64,000 nt of DNA from contig NZ_CP124543.1 of assembly GCF_029953635.1 (NCBI RefSeq), forward strand, positions 6,418,367-6,482,366, given 5' to 3'. The stretch is from Halotia branconii CENA392 (GTDB lineage Bacteria; Cyanobacteriota; Cyanobacteriia; Cyanobacteriales; Nostocaceae). Shown here piece after piece: positions 16,247 to 24,910 of this stretch (within the stretch, counting starts at the first letter, position 1; the number at the start of each line of letters is the position of its first letter). The notes beneath the pieces were generated by a model, which saw only the letters and a program-made list of their open reading frames with translations, was not told where the DNA came from and ran no database searches. A program made the translations under genes and the position numbers.

Positions 16247-18769
16247 ATGAGTCAGCTAGTTATCTTCAGCTTGTTGGGAGGAGACTTAAATCAAGGATTT
16301 GGTGTTGTTACGGCTCAACTTTGGCACAATAACCAATTATTTAAAATAACAGGGAGCCTGCCAGCAATACCAGAACTTTCCAAACTCTACAGAAGATGGA
16401 AGTTACTCTACGAAGCTGTCCATCAATGTTTGGGCAGCAATCAACGTATAAAAATGCATTCACAAGATATTACCAATATTTCTGTGAATGATTTCGATGA
16501 AGTATGTCATCAGTTAAAAACACATATCAACGCTTGGTTGAAATCTGAATCCTTCCAAAATATTGAAAGACAGTTAAGAACTCTACTCAATCGAGATGAT
16601 GAAATTAGAGTTATTTTTGAAACAAACATAACTTCACTACATCGATTGCCTTGGCAACTATGGGATTTTTTTGAGAATTACCCAAAAGCTGAATTGGCTT
16701 TAAGCAATCATGAGTATGCATCACCTCAAGTAGTGCGAAAATCTTCCACAAATAGAGTCAAAATTTTAGCAATTCTCGGTAACAGTGTTGGAATTGATAT
16801 TGATAAAGACCGTTCTTGGTTGCAAGGTTTAACAGATACTCAAACTACGTTTCTTGTCCAACCTACACGAAAAGAACTTGACGAGCAACTGTGGAATCAG
16901 AGTTGGGATATTCTGTTTTTTGCCGGACATAGCACTAGTATTGCAGATGGAGAAACAGGAAAAATTTATATCAACCCAACAGAGAGTTTAACAATTTATC
17001 AATTTAAAAATGCACTGAAGACAGCAATTACAAACGGTTTAAAGCTGGCAATTTTCAACTCCTGTGATGGCATTGGTTTGGCACGAAATTTGGCTGATTT
17101 GAACATTCCCCAAATGATTGTGATGCGGGAAGGAGTACCAGATTTAGTTGCACAGGAATTTTTGAAAAACTTTCTTGTCGCTTTTGCTCTTAATAAGCCA
17201 TTTTATCTGGCTGTGCGAGAAGCACGGGAAAGACTTCAAGGATTGGAGAATGACTTTCCTTGTGCTAGTTGGTTGCCAGTTATCTACCAAAATCCGACAA
17301 CTGTTCCTACAACTTGGCAAGAACTACGCGGTGGTTTGAGTGACACTAAGGCTCGTGACGAAGTTTCGACTCAAAGCACAATTTTGACCGCAAAGAGCAA
17401 AAGCGCAATTGTGACTCGAAAGGGCAAACTTTGGACTGTATTGCTGAGTACTGCTATTGTGACTCTTTCAACGATAGGTTTGAGATACTTGGGGGTTTTT
17501 GAGAAAGCTGAACTGCAAACTTTTGACCAAATGCTACTCCTGCGGACAAAGGAAGATTTAGATCCAAGACTGCTCGTTGTTGAAGTTACTGAAAAAGATA
17601 TTCAATCCCGACAAGAGACAACAAAAGGAATAAAATCTATTTCGGATAGTACGTTAGCTCAATTACTCAATAAACTACAAAAGTATCAACCGCGAGTCAT
17701 TGGACTGGATATTTATAGAGATTTTGCTGACCCCCTTCGACTGCGCCCTTTTCCTGTCAAAGACGCTGCGCGTAGCTTGCTTCCACGAAGTGGTACGACT
17801 ACGCTCAGGCTAAACTCAGCAACCAACGCTCAGGACAAGTTAGGGCAAGCCCGAAATGAATCAAAGCCGATACAACTTGCTACTGAACTGAGCAAAGAAA
17901 ATGTGGTAGTTGTCTGTAAAGGCAAAGATCGTCAACACGACCCCGAAGGTGTTAAACCACCTGTTAAAGTTCCTGTAGAACGTCAAGGTTTTACTGATGC
18001 AATTCAAGACTCAGATGGCATCGTTCGTCGCCAAATTATAATGATGGCACAAGAGCCTTCGTCTGCTTGTACCACGCCTTATTCACTTTCGTTGCAATTA
18101 GCCGCTCGTTATTTATCTTACGAAAATATTCAACCTGATTTGAATGAAGATTATGTACAATTTGGTTCTAAAATATTTAAACGTTTAAAACCAAGTCGCA
18201 GTGGTGGCTATCAACAAAAAGTTGATTTAGGTGGATTTCAAATACTTGTTAATTACCGGAATGCAGATTACCAAAGAGTTTCTTTGACAGATGTATTGAG
18301 TGATAAAGTTAACTTTGATTTGCTCAAAGATAAAGTTGTTCTGATCGGAGTGACAGCTAACACTATCAGCGATACTTGGTCAACTCCCGACTCTGCTGCA
18401 CAGCAACCTTACCAAGAAATACCGGGCATATTTATACAAGCGCAAATGGTCAGCCAAATTGTGAGTGCAGTTTTAGACGAACGTCCAATTATTGGGGTTT
18501 TGCCTTTTTGGGGCGATGTTGTTTGGATATGGGCATGGTCGAGTATGTCTGGTTTGATTGTTTGGTATGTGTGTCGTTCGCTACCCAATAAGGGATGCGC
18601 TATATTTGCGATCGCGATCATTTTATATGGAGCTTGTGCGATCGCCCTTTGGGCAACTCCTTTTGGCAGCATCATCCTTTTAAAACAAGGGTTATGGTTA
18701 CCATTTATTCCCTCAGCCTTTGCTGTGGTTGCAAGCGGTGTTATTGTGTTGTTTGTTCAACGTAGTTAG
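16247..18769 (+). CDS. CHAT-CHASE2 membrane sensor protein
   Basis: An 840-residue fusion. Residues about 90-350 form a caspase-like CHAT domain with a probable His228-Cys273 dyad (FFAGHSTS; FNSCDGIG). A membrane segment (about 392-412) is followed by an extracytoplasmic CHASE2 sensor (about 420-735, with RVIGLDIYRDF and KVVLIGVTANTISD), then three hydrophobic helices at the C-terminus (about 755-838). So the putative protease faces the cytosol while CHASE2 senses outside. Bases about 17731-17835 are made of interspersed-repeat sequence inserted in frame within CHASE2, lengthening a loop by roughly 35 residues. Third gene of the sigma-DUF1822-CHAT cassette. Confidence 0.88.
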   Translation: MSQLVIFSLLGGDLNQGFGVVTAQLWHNNQLFKITGSLPAIPELSKLYRRWKLLYEAVHQCLGSNQRIKMHSQDITNISVNDFDEVCHQLKTHINAWLKSESFQNIERQLRTLLNRDDEIRVIFETNITSLHRLPWQLWDFFENYPKAELALSNHEYASPQVVRKSSTNRVKILAILGNSVGIDIDKDRSWLQGLTDTQTTFLVQPTRKELDEQLWNQSWDILFFAGHSTSIADGETGKIYINPTESLTIYQFKNALKTAITNGLKLAIFNSCDGIGLARNLADLNIPQMIVMREGVPDLVAQEFLKNFLVAFALNKPFYLAVREARERLQGLENDFPCASWLPVIYQNPTTVPTTWQELRGGLSDTKARDEVSTQSTILTAKSKSAIVTRKGKLWTVLLSTAIVTLSTIGLRYLGVFEKAELQTFDQMLLLRTKEDLDPRLLVVEVTEKDIQSRQETTKGIKSISDSTLAQLLNKLQKYQPRVIGLDIYRDFADPLRLRPFPVKDAARSLLPRSGTTTLRLNSATNAQDKLGQARNESKPIQLATELSKENVVVVCKGKDRQHDPEGVKPPVKVPVERQGFTDAIQDSDGIVRRQIIMMAQEPSSACTTPYSLSLQLAARYLSYENIQPDLNEDYVQFGSKIFKRLKPSRSGGYQQKVDLGGFQILVNYRNADYQRVSLTDVLSDKVNFDLLKDKVVLIGVTANTISDTWSTPDSAAQQPYQEIPGIFIQAQMVSQIVSAVLDERPIIGVLPFWGDVVWIWAWSSMSGLIVWYVCRSLPNKGCAIFAIAIILYGACAIALWATPFGSIILLKQGLWLPFIPSAFAVVASGVIVLFVQRS
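17731..17835. repeat. Interspersed repeat inserted in frame in the CHASE2 coding region
   Basis: The stretch contains CCCTTCGACTGCGC, GACGCTGCGCGTAGCTTGCT and GACTACGCTCAGG, elements otherwise found in intergenic DNA here (12040-12080, 16181-16200, 5385-5400). It encodes a Pro/Arg/Ser-rich stretch between YRDFA and QLATELS where CHASE2 relatives have a short loop. Confidence 0.6.
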
Positions 18770-18830
18770 AAATTTTCTACATCTCTTGTTGCTAACGCCA
18801 AAGATATTGATAGAAGGACTTTCAACCGAT

Positions 18831-19070
18831 TTGTTATGCCGCGATCGCCACACAGTTGGGGCTAATTTTGTGGAGACTCATTTAGTTGCTGCTGAAGTTG
18901 TTGAACTTCCTCAATCGATAAGCCCACAGAAGGGGCAATAATGTCGATCGCCACTCCTCTACGCAAGAGATTGATCGCGATCGCCCGTGTCTTTTCTTCC
19001 TCAGCCTCTCTCCAGATCGAACGATAAACGCTTGATTCCTGCATGATGTCTCTCCGTAATATGCGATAAA
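18831..19070. repeat. Direct repeat, copy 1 (3' end of the Rpn gene)
   Basis: About 240 bp nearly identical to 19741-19998. It includes the shared run of AAGCCCACAGAAGGGGCAAT and covers the last third of the Rpn gene plus its downstream flank. Copy 2 has an extra 18 bp (TCCGGCGTAGCCCATCGC) and small indels. Confidence 0.8.
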
Positions 19071-19632
19071 TGACCTCATTTTCTAATTTTAGCCCAGCTA
19101 AAATCCCGGACGCTGCCATCAGATTCGCTTGTGTTACGGGATCTGAAATCCGATCCATCCTTTGAGCTGCTTGGCGTAACGTTTCCTCTGCATCCAGACT
19201 TTGACCGAGAACTGCAAAGGGAATCAGTCCGGGATATTGCAAAAAGAGTGAGGCAGGTTGCTCCCACAACCGAATCACATCAAATTCATGTCGTGTGCGT
19301 TCCATTGTGAAACTCGTTTGATAAACCAACTCTGAGCTAGTCTGCTTCAGGTAAATCACAACTTGCCGCATCGGTTTGGTTGGATCTTTGCGGTACATTC
19401 GCACGCGGTAATCCAAAACACGGAATGGAATATTGTTCTTGGGAAGTGTTTGAAACTCAATATGCAAAACAGATTCGTCCGATTCCAGCAAAATTAGGGC
19501 ATCCGCGCGAATTGGATCGAGGGAGAGTTCAGAGGGTTTGAGTTCTGTCATCGTCACAGGCTTTCCTAATAGCCAACTGGCGAAGTCGGCTGAGAAGTGT
19601 TCGGCAAGGAATCGGCAGGTATCGTCATACAT
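18862..19632 (-). CDS. Rpn-family (PD-(D/E)XK) nuclease/putative transposase
   Basis: A 256-residue protein beginning MYDDTCRFLAEHFSADFASW, as do cyanobacterial Rpn/YhgA-like proteins. The nuclease core is recognisable: DALILLESDESVLHIEFQT carries the Asp and the E-x-Q (PD-(D/E)XK-type) residues. The C-terminal 60 residues (EEEKTRAIAINLLRRGVAID...SIEEVQQLQQQL) are the usual charged helical tail. Rpn proteins of E. coli promote RecA-independent recombination; many copies in cyanobacteria behave like selfish genes. ATG at 19632. A fragment duplicating its 3' third lies just upstream on the same strand. Confidence 0.85.
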   Translation of the reverse strand: MYDDTCRFLAEHFSADFASWLLGKPVTMTELKPSELSLDPIRADALILLESDESVLHIEFQTLPKNNIPFRVLDYRVRMYRKDPTKPMRQVVIYLKQTSSELVYQTSFTMERTRHEFDVIRLWEQPASLFLQYPGLIPFAVLGQSLDAEETLRQAAQRMDRISDPVTQANLMAASGILAGLKLENEVIYRILRRDIMQESSVYRSIWREAEEEKTRAIAINLLRRGVAIDIIAPSVGLSIEEVQQLQQQLNESPQN

Positions 19633-19740
19633 GGGAGAGATTGTACAACTGATTATACCGATTTGATTTTGAGCAAATCTAACGTTTAATGAAGTGTGTG
19701 TGGTAGGGCGATCGCTTTTGCGACAACACCGATAACCTTT

Positions 19741-19998
19741 TTGTTATGACGCGATCGCCTCCGGCGTAGCCCATCGCCACACAGTTGGGGCTAATTTTGT
19801 GGAGACTCATTCAATTGCTGCTGAAGTTGTTGAATTTCCCAATCGATAAGCCCACAGAAGGGGCAATAATGTCGATCGCCACTCCTCTACGCAAGAGATT
19901 GATCGCGATCGCCCGATTTCTTTCTTCCTCAGCCTCTCTCCAGATCGAACGATAAACGCTTGATTCCTGCATGATGTCTCTCCGTAATATGCGATAAA
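19741..19998 (-). pseudogene. Rpn-family gene fragment (direct repeat, copy 2)
   Basis: Nucleotide duplicate of 18831-19070 in the same orientation, but only the 3' third of an Rpn gene. Indels relative to the complete copy move the frame, so the 72-codon frame here is not the native one. It abuts the HlyD gene stop (20022) by 23 bp. The layout is what a tandem duplication followed by deletion would leave. Confidence 0.75.
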
Positions 19999-20021
19999 CG
20001 TCAATTTGGCGATTGACGATC

Positions 20022-21524
20022 TCAAAAATCCGCCATTAATTTTGCTTTGCGGAGTACAAATTGCAGTACAGTTTCTTCGCGGGTAATAATATCAACTCTG
20101 CCATCCATACCCAATTGAATTTGACATTTCTTTGTAGCGCGACCTAAAGCAAGTTTCTCTGGTTGAATTGTGACTTCGTAAAAAGCACCTACAGCAGTTG
20201 CTTTGGGGGTAGAGTTTGTATCAGCATCAGCATCATTTTTTGGCGGACTAATAGCATCCGGGGAAATCGCTTTGACAACGCCATTGAGAGTACCGTAATC
20301 AGGATAAGGACAAGCACTAACTCGCATTTGCACCTTTTGACCGACTTTTATCTTACCTTTTTCTTCAGAACCGACAGCAGCTTTGATAACTAAAGGTGCA
20401 TGACTAGGAACAATTTGCACAACTTCCTCCCCAGCCCGGAGAGTTTGACCGGGGTTTCTCAAATTTATCTTGGAAATAATCCCGTCGGCTGTAGCGGTAA
20501 TAGTAGTTTGCTTCAGGTCAATTTCAGCTTGCTTGAATTCACTAGTATCGCGCTCTAATTGTTTTTGAGTTTCAATTTTCTGTTTTATCAGTGCTTGAAG
20601 TTCTCTTTCTAGCGATGCTTTATTCACTTCCCCAGCAGCTTTTTCTTGAGCAATGCGTTCAGTCGCCATTGCTACCTCTGCATTGCTTGGGTTGAGAGCT
20701 GCTTGAGCGCGATCGCGTTTAGCAATAGCCCCATTAACAGCTTGTTTTAGCCGTTCATTTGTTTTTTGTTGGGCTTTATAAGTGGCTTTTTGCGCCTCTA
20801 CAGCTTGTTGTTGCTGTTTGACAGCCAGCTGGACTTCTTCTAGTTGGTCGCGGGATAATGCCCCTTGTTTAGCAACACTTTCATATCGGCTCTGCTTTGA
20901 TGTCGCTGCTCCTAAAGCCGCCTCAGTTGCGTGCAGATTAGCTAATGCTGATTGTAACTGTGCTTGCCCTGCATATAATTCTTCTTGAGCCATTTTGACA
21001 TCGGCTGATGCTTCTTGAAGTTCAGTGATACTGGTAATTTTTTTGTCTTGATAATTGCGATCGCGTCCTTGCAATTCAGCTTTAGCAGAGGCGATAGTCC
21101 GATTGGTGCGATCGCTTTCGGCTCGAATTTGACTCTCGATTGCATTAATTTGGGAAACGGTTTGAATTAGTTGTAACCTAGCTTGTTGAATATTGGTTTG
21201 CAGCTGGTTTTTTTTGGTTTGCAATCGAGAGTCATCAATAGCAGCAATTATATCTCCTTTTCGCAGTGTTTGATTTCCTTTGACGTAAATCTGCATTACC
21301 TGTCCTTCTATCGCCGCCTGCACAATTGGCAATTCACCCGCAGGACGGACAACCGCTTGCCCTTTGACCGTAACTTTATATTTAGCGATCGCAGCCACAG
21401 GAACAGCTAACGCTAAGGCAAACACAATAAATAGTCCGCCAAATGTAATCCATCGACTAATTGGTGGGAGAAACTCGTTGTCTTGAACTAAGGGTAAAAA
21501 ATTTGTTTGAGACTTACTAATCAT
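20022..21524 (-). CDS. HlyD-family secretion adaptor (membrane fusion protein)
   Basis: A 500-residue periplasmic adaptor for type I export. It has a cytoplasmic N-terminus, one membrane helix (about 27-50, FGGLFIVFALALAVPVAAIA), a biotinyl/lipoyl-like half (VKGNQTLRKGDIIAAIDDSR), a very long coiled-coil hairpin (about 115-335, rich in Gln/Ala/Lys/Glu), the second lipoyl half (ITATADGIISKINLRNPGQT) and a beta-barrel domain to the end. It would bridge the ABC transporter encoded upstream and an outer-membrane TolC-type channel, which is not in this window. ATG at 21524; separated from the ABC gene by a 353-bp repeat element. Confidence 0.92.
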   Translation of the reverse strand: MISKSQTNFLPLVQDNEFLPPISRWITFGGLFIVFALALAVPVAAIAKYKVTVKGQAVVRPAGELPIVQAAIEGQVMQIYVKGNQTLRKGDIIAAIDDSRLQTKKNQLQTNIQQARLQLIQTVSQINAIESQIRAESDRTNRTIASAKAELQGRDRNYQDKKITSITELQEASADVKMAQEELYAGQAQLQSALANLHATEAALGAATSKQSRYESVAKQGALSRDQLEEVQLAVKQQQQAVEAQKATYKAQQKTNERLKQAVNGAIAKRDRAQAALNPSNAEVAMATERIAQEKAAGEVNKASLERELQALIKQKIETQKQLERDTSEFKQAEIDLKQTTITATADGIISKINLRNPGQTLRAGEEVVQIVPSHAPLVIKAAVGSEEKGKIKVGQKVQMRVSACPYPDYGTLNGVVKAISPDAISPPKNDADADTNSTPKATAVGAFYEVTIQPEKLALGRATKKCQIQLGMDGRVDIITREETVLQFVLRKAKLMADF

Positions 21525-21551
21525 AAGTTATAAATATCTCTAAAATGTCTA

Positions 21552-21904
21552 AGAGGTTGTTTTAAAAGTAATTTGCTGTGACTTTAGGCAGTTATTAGAT
21601 CTCCCCTAACCCCCCTTAAAAAGCTATCCATTATAAACATCTTTCTTAACATTTCGAGAGTATTAACTCACGTCTCTAGAACCCTGATTCGTTCGTTTTT
21701 CATTCTCAATAAAAACACTGTTTTAGCGAGAATAATAAACGATTATTTGTCAAGTAAGCCTAAAGCTTCGGCTCGTAAGACGCTTATAGGGCAATGGTTT
21801 TAAGATTTTAAATAAAGATGTGGGTAACGCATAGCTTAAAAAGGGAGATTTAGGGAGATCTAAAACGTTTTGCTACCGACGAGAGGACTTTTAAAACATC
21901 CTCT
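21552..21904. mobile_element. 353-bp MITE-like element between the ABC and HlyD genes
   Basis: Inverted ends AGAGGTTGTTTTAAAAG (21552-21568) and CTTTTAAAACATCCTCT (21888-21904) match at 16 of 17 positions. Inner segments AGATCTCCCCTAA and TTTAGGGAGATCT continue a looser inverted match. No reading frame is present. It fills nearly all of the 392-bp gap between the two transporter genes and could affect their co-transcription. Confidence 0.65.
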
Positions 21905-21916
21905 AATAAACATTAA

Positions 21917-24115
21917 CTAATTCCGATAAAGTAAAGAAGATTTTAATCCATTACCATTATTAGAAGCATAAATCTCATCAATAAAGCTTAAATGCTCTCC
22001 AGGAATATGACGTAATTCTTCTGGAGTTCCTTGAATTTTTAAGCGCCCATCTTCTAGCAATACAATCCAATCAGCCCGTTTGATAACTTGAGGACGGTGG
22101 CTAATCATAATTGTGGTTTTACCTTGACGCTGATTAAGTAATCTATCCAAAACTTGAGTTTCACTTATTGGGTCAAGAGCGCCTGTAGATTCGTCTAAAA
22201 TTAATACAGGTGGGTCAGTCACAATTGCTCTAGCTATAGCTAATCTCTGCCTTTGTCCGCCAGAAATATTTGCACCAAATTCGCCTAAAACAGTTTGATA
22301 TTTATCAGGTAATTTGCTAATAAATTCATCTGCACCAGCAATTTGACAAGCAAGGACTATCTCCTCAAAACCAATGTTAGGATAACTGAAGTGAAAATTT
22401 TCTACAATCGAACGACTCCAAAAATGAGGTTCTTGGGGAACTAATACAACTTGCTGTCGCAAACATTCTAAAGATAAATCTTGCTGGTTGTATATGCCAT
22501 AACGAATGTTACCAGATTTAACTTGATATAAACCAGTAATTAATTTGCCAAAAGAGCTTTTACCACAGCCAGATTGACCGATTAAGGCTATTACTTTACC
22601 TCCAGGAATAGTTAAAGAAAAGTTTTCTAACAAGTCAGTTCTACCAGGATGGTGAAAGTTAATTTGAGAACAACTAATATCTGCATTGCCAGGAATTTCT
22701 GCCCAAGGTTTTTTAAAGTCATTTTCATCTTCTGGAGTAGAATCTATCACTTCTGTCAAGCGTTGAACGACAATTTGAGCCGCGATAAATTCATCAATTA
22801 GCCCGACTGCTGATTCTAAAAATTCCAGAAAGCTACCACTCATACCGCTGTACGCCAGCAGTTGACCGATGGATAATGTCTGATTAATCACCAAGCTAGA
22901 ACCTAACCAGAGTATGCCAATGCTCGTTAATTTGGAAAGAATACTAGTGGCTGTGCCGCTGTAAAGCTCCAAGATCATCGTAGTCCAGTCTAAGTTAGCA
23001 AGGCGACCAAAATTTGTCTGATATTCTTGCCAAGCTTGAGGAGTCGCTTGGGTGGTTTTGAGGACTTGAACACCGCGAAAGGTTTCGACTAAAAAGCCTT
23101 GATTTTCTGTACCTTTAACGATGAGGCTGCGGGTTTTCTGGCGTAAGGCGGGAAGAAAAAGCAGGTTGACTCCTGTGACGATCGCAAAGGCGGCGACGGA
23201 AGCTAAAGTCAGTTGCCAACTATAGAAGAGCATGAAACCCAAGGAAACCAGAGCCACAAAAAATTGACTGGGTAAACCAAGGACAATTTGAGAGACTAGA
23301 TTATTGATGGTATGAACGTCAGCAATCCGGCTAACGACTTCCCCACTGCGACGTGCTTCAAAATATGATAGGGGTAAGCGTAACAGTTTTCGCCCGTATT
23401 CTAGAATTAGCCCGTATTGCAACCGTTGACCAAAATGACCGATCAGGTGAGATTGTACTAAACCAATGGCACTTTGAATTAGGTTCATGGCAATCACGCC
23501 AATTGCCACTGTTGTTAGCAGTTGGGTATCTCCCCGCACTAGCACGTCATCGGTGAGGAGTTGCATCATGATCGGAGAGGCGAGGGACAACAGTCCGATC
23601 GCAAAGTTGATCGCGATCGCCTGAGCCAAAAGATGGCGATAGGGCATAACGCGGGCAATAAAGCGCCCAAAACCGCCAATTTTATCTTCTGGTTGCTCAT
23701 AGAAGCGGCTATCGTCTGGCATCAGCAGCAGCATCACACCATCACTCCAACCCGCAATTAACTCCTGGGAGGTGAGGTACAAGATGCCAACGGCAGGGTC
23801 AGAGATGACATATTTGTTCCCCTTTTTCCCGTATAATACTACCCAGTGGTAGCCTTTCCAGTGAGCGATCGCGGGCATTGGGACTTCATTTAATTTCTCA
23901 AGCAGTTCCGGGGTAGCTTGAACTTGACGGGCATGGAATCCCAGGGTTTCTGCTCCCCGCCTTAAACCTAATAGTGTAGTTCCTCGCGTTCCCGTGCCTA
24001 CTGCTTCTCGTACGCGATTGAGGGCAAAGGTGCGTCCGTAGTATTTAGCGATCGTGGCTAGGCTTGCTGCACCACAATCTTCTTCACTGTGTTGCAATAT
24101 ACTGTGGTATTTCAT
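21917..24115 (-). CDS. C39-peptidase-containing ABC exporter (bacteriocin/double-glycine type)
   Basis: A 732-residue exporter that cleaves double-glycine leaders and exports the mature part. The N-terminal C39 papain-like peptidase has Gln8, Cys14 (EEDCGAAS), His90 (GYHWVVLYG) and Asp106 (ISDPA), so it looks catalytically complete. A six-helix ABC membrane domain follows (about 155-450). The nucleotide-binding domain has Walker A GQSGCGKSS, signature ISGGQRQRLAIARA, Walker B VLILDEST and the H-loop MISHRP. ATG at 24115. Gene order on the minus strand is crystallin precursor, this exporter, then HlyD, which points to the crystallin peptide as cargo (inference). Confidence 0.93.
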   Translation of the reverse strand: MKYHSILQHSEEDCGAASLATIAKYYGRTFALNRVREAVGTGTRGTTLLGLRRGAETLGFHARQVQATPELLEKLNEVPMPAIAHWKGYHWVVLYGKKGNKYVISDPAVGILYLTSQELIAGWSDGVMLLLMPDDSRFYEQPEDKIGGFGRFIARVMPYRHLLAQAIAINFAIGLLSLASPIMMQLLTDDVLVRGDTQLLTTVAIGVIAMNLIQSAIGLVQSHLIGHFGQRLQYGLILEYGRKLLRLPLSYFEARRSGEVVSRIADVHTINNLVSQIVLGLPSQFFVALVSLGFMLFYSWQLTLASVAAFAIVTGVNLLFLPALRQKTRSLIVKGTENQGFLVETFRGVQVLKTTQATPQAWQEYQTNFGRLANLDWTTMILELYSGTATSILSKLTSIGILWLGSSLVINQTLSIGQLLAYSGMSGSFLEFLESAVGLIDEFIAAQIVVQRLTEVIDSTPEDENDFKKPWAEIPGNADISCSQINFHHPGRTDLLENFSLTIPGGKVIALIGQSGCGKSSFGKLITGLYQVKSGNIRYGIYNQQDLSLECLRQQVVLVPQEPHFWSRSIVENFHFSYPNIGFEEIVLACQIAGADEFISKLPDKYQTVLGEFGANISGGQRQRLAIARAIVTDPPVLILDESTGALDPISETQVLDRLLNQRQGKTTIMISHRPQVIKRADWIVLLEDGRLKIQGTPEELRHIPGEHLSFIDEIYASNNGNGLKSSLLYRN

Positions 24116-24368
24116 TGTTTAAAAAATCAGTACCAGCCGCAGTTAACAAGGGGTGGACGAGTCCGTTTCCTACTTGATAACTGTTAACACCATTGATGTT
24201 TATTTGTACTATCTTGATATGAATAAAAAAGTAGGAGCGAAAAAGACCTCGCCCCTACGAACTGCAAGAGAAGAATGTTACTCAGCTAAAAGCTTATGTG
24301 AGAGCATTCTTTTCTACTTTGAGGTTTTGAAGGATTCGAGTACACGGTATGAAATAGACTAGAGCTGA

Positions 24369-24515
24369 TTATGCAGGTTTGACAGACGCGATGTCGTTGT
24401 TAAAAGGACCAGTGAAGTTACCTTTTGTACCTGCTTCCAAACGCCTCGATCTACCTGTGAAATTCACACCAGTGTAGACAATAAAGTTCCTAAAACGGAT
24501 GCATAGAAGTCAAAT
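24369..24515 (-). pseudogene. Beta/gamma-crystallin Greek-key remnant downstream of the crystallin gene
   Basis: In the same frame as the crystallin gene, after its TAG (24516-24518) and one further TGA, the reading continues for about 45 codons with VYTGVNFTGRSRRLEAG, then GPFNNDIASVKPA and TAA at 24369-24371. F-x-G and NNDIAS are the marks of a Greek-key motif with its calcium site. It is either the decayed end of a longer ancestral protein or the stub of a second crystallin gene. Confidence 0.55.
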
Positions 24516-24848
24516 CTATGACAGGCGTTTGAGAGAACTAATTGAATCGTTAAATCCTCTAGGAAGTCTAGCGTATCGTCCTGGTCCTAAAGTTATAGAC
24601 GGACCTCTAAAGTTTGCATCTTTATAAAACTTCCATCTTTGATTCCCTGTAATAAGAATAGACGAGGTTACGTCGTTGAAATTGTTATTAACTAGGGTGG
24701 CATCACTGCCAGGAAAATTCCGACGCCCTCCCTGAAAGCCAGCATCCCTCCATAGACTTACAGCACCTCCACTACAAGTAGCAGCAACCTCATCGTTAAG
24801 TTCTTTCACTGCGCTGAAACTCACTTCTGTTAAAGTTTTACTGTTCAT
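24516..24848 (-). CDS. Beta/gamma-crystallin-domain secreted precursor with double-glycine leader
   Basis: 110 residues from the ATG at 24848, chosen because GGAG lies six bases upstream; a TTG at 24878 is a weaker option. Residues 1-28 form a leader ending ELNDEVAATCSGG (Gly27-Gly28), the kind cut by C39 exporters. The mature 82 residues contain two Greek-key motifs, each with the microbial calcium-binding consensus (N/D)(N/D)xx(S/T)S: NDVTSS (58-63) and NDSISS (100-105), plus the aromatic/F-x-G pattern (AGFQGGRRNF, ANFRGPSITL). Such domains gain stability by binding Ca2+. The C39 exporter gene lies 400 bp downstream on the same strand. Confidence 0.82.
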   Translation of the reverse strand: MNSKTLTEVSFSAVKELNDEVAATCSGGAVSLWRDAGFQGGRRNFPGSDATLVNNNFNDVTSSILITGNQRWKFYKDANFRGPSITLGPGRYARLPRGFNDSISSLKRLS

Positions 24849-24910
24849 ATCTACTCCGTAATTGTTGATGTTAGACAAATTTGAACTTGAACTGAAGGCG
24901 ATCGTTGGTT

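Noticed and set aside
24153..24362. Possible 69-residue plus-strand gene
   Set aside because: No recognisable domain, no ribosome binding site, lies in the spacer between crystallin remnant and exporter gene on the opposite strand.
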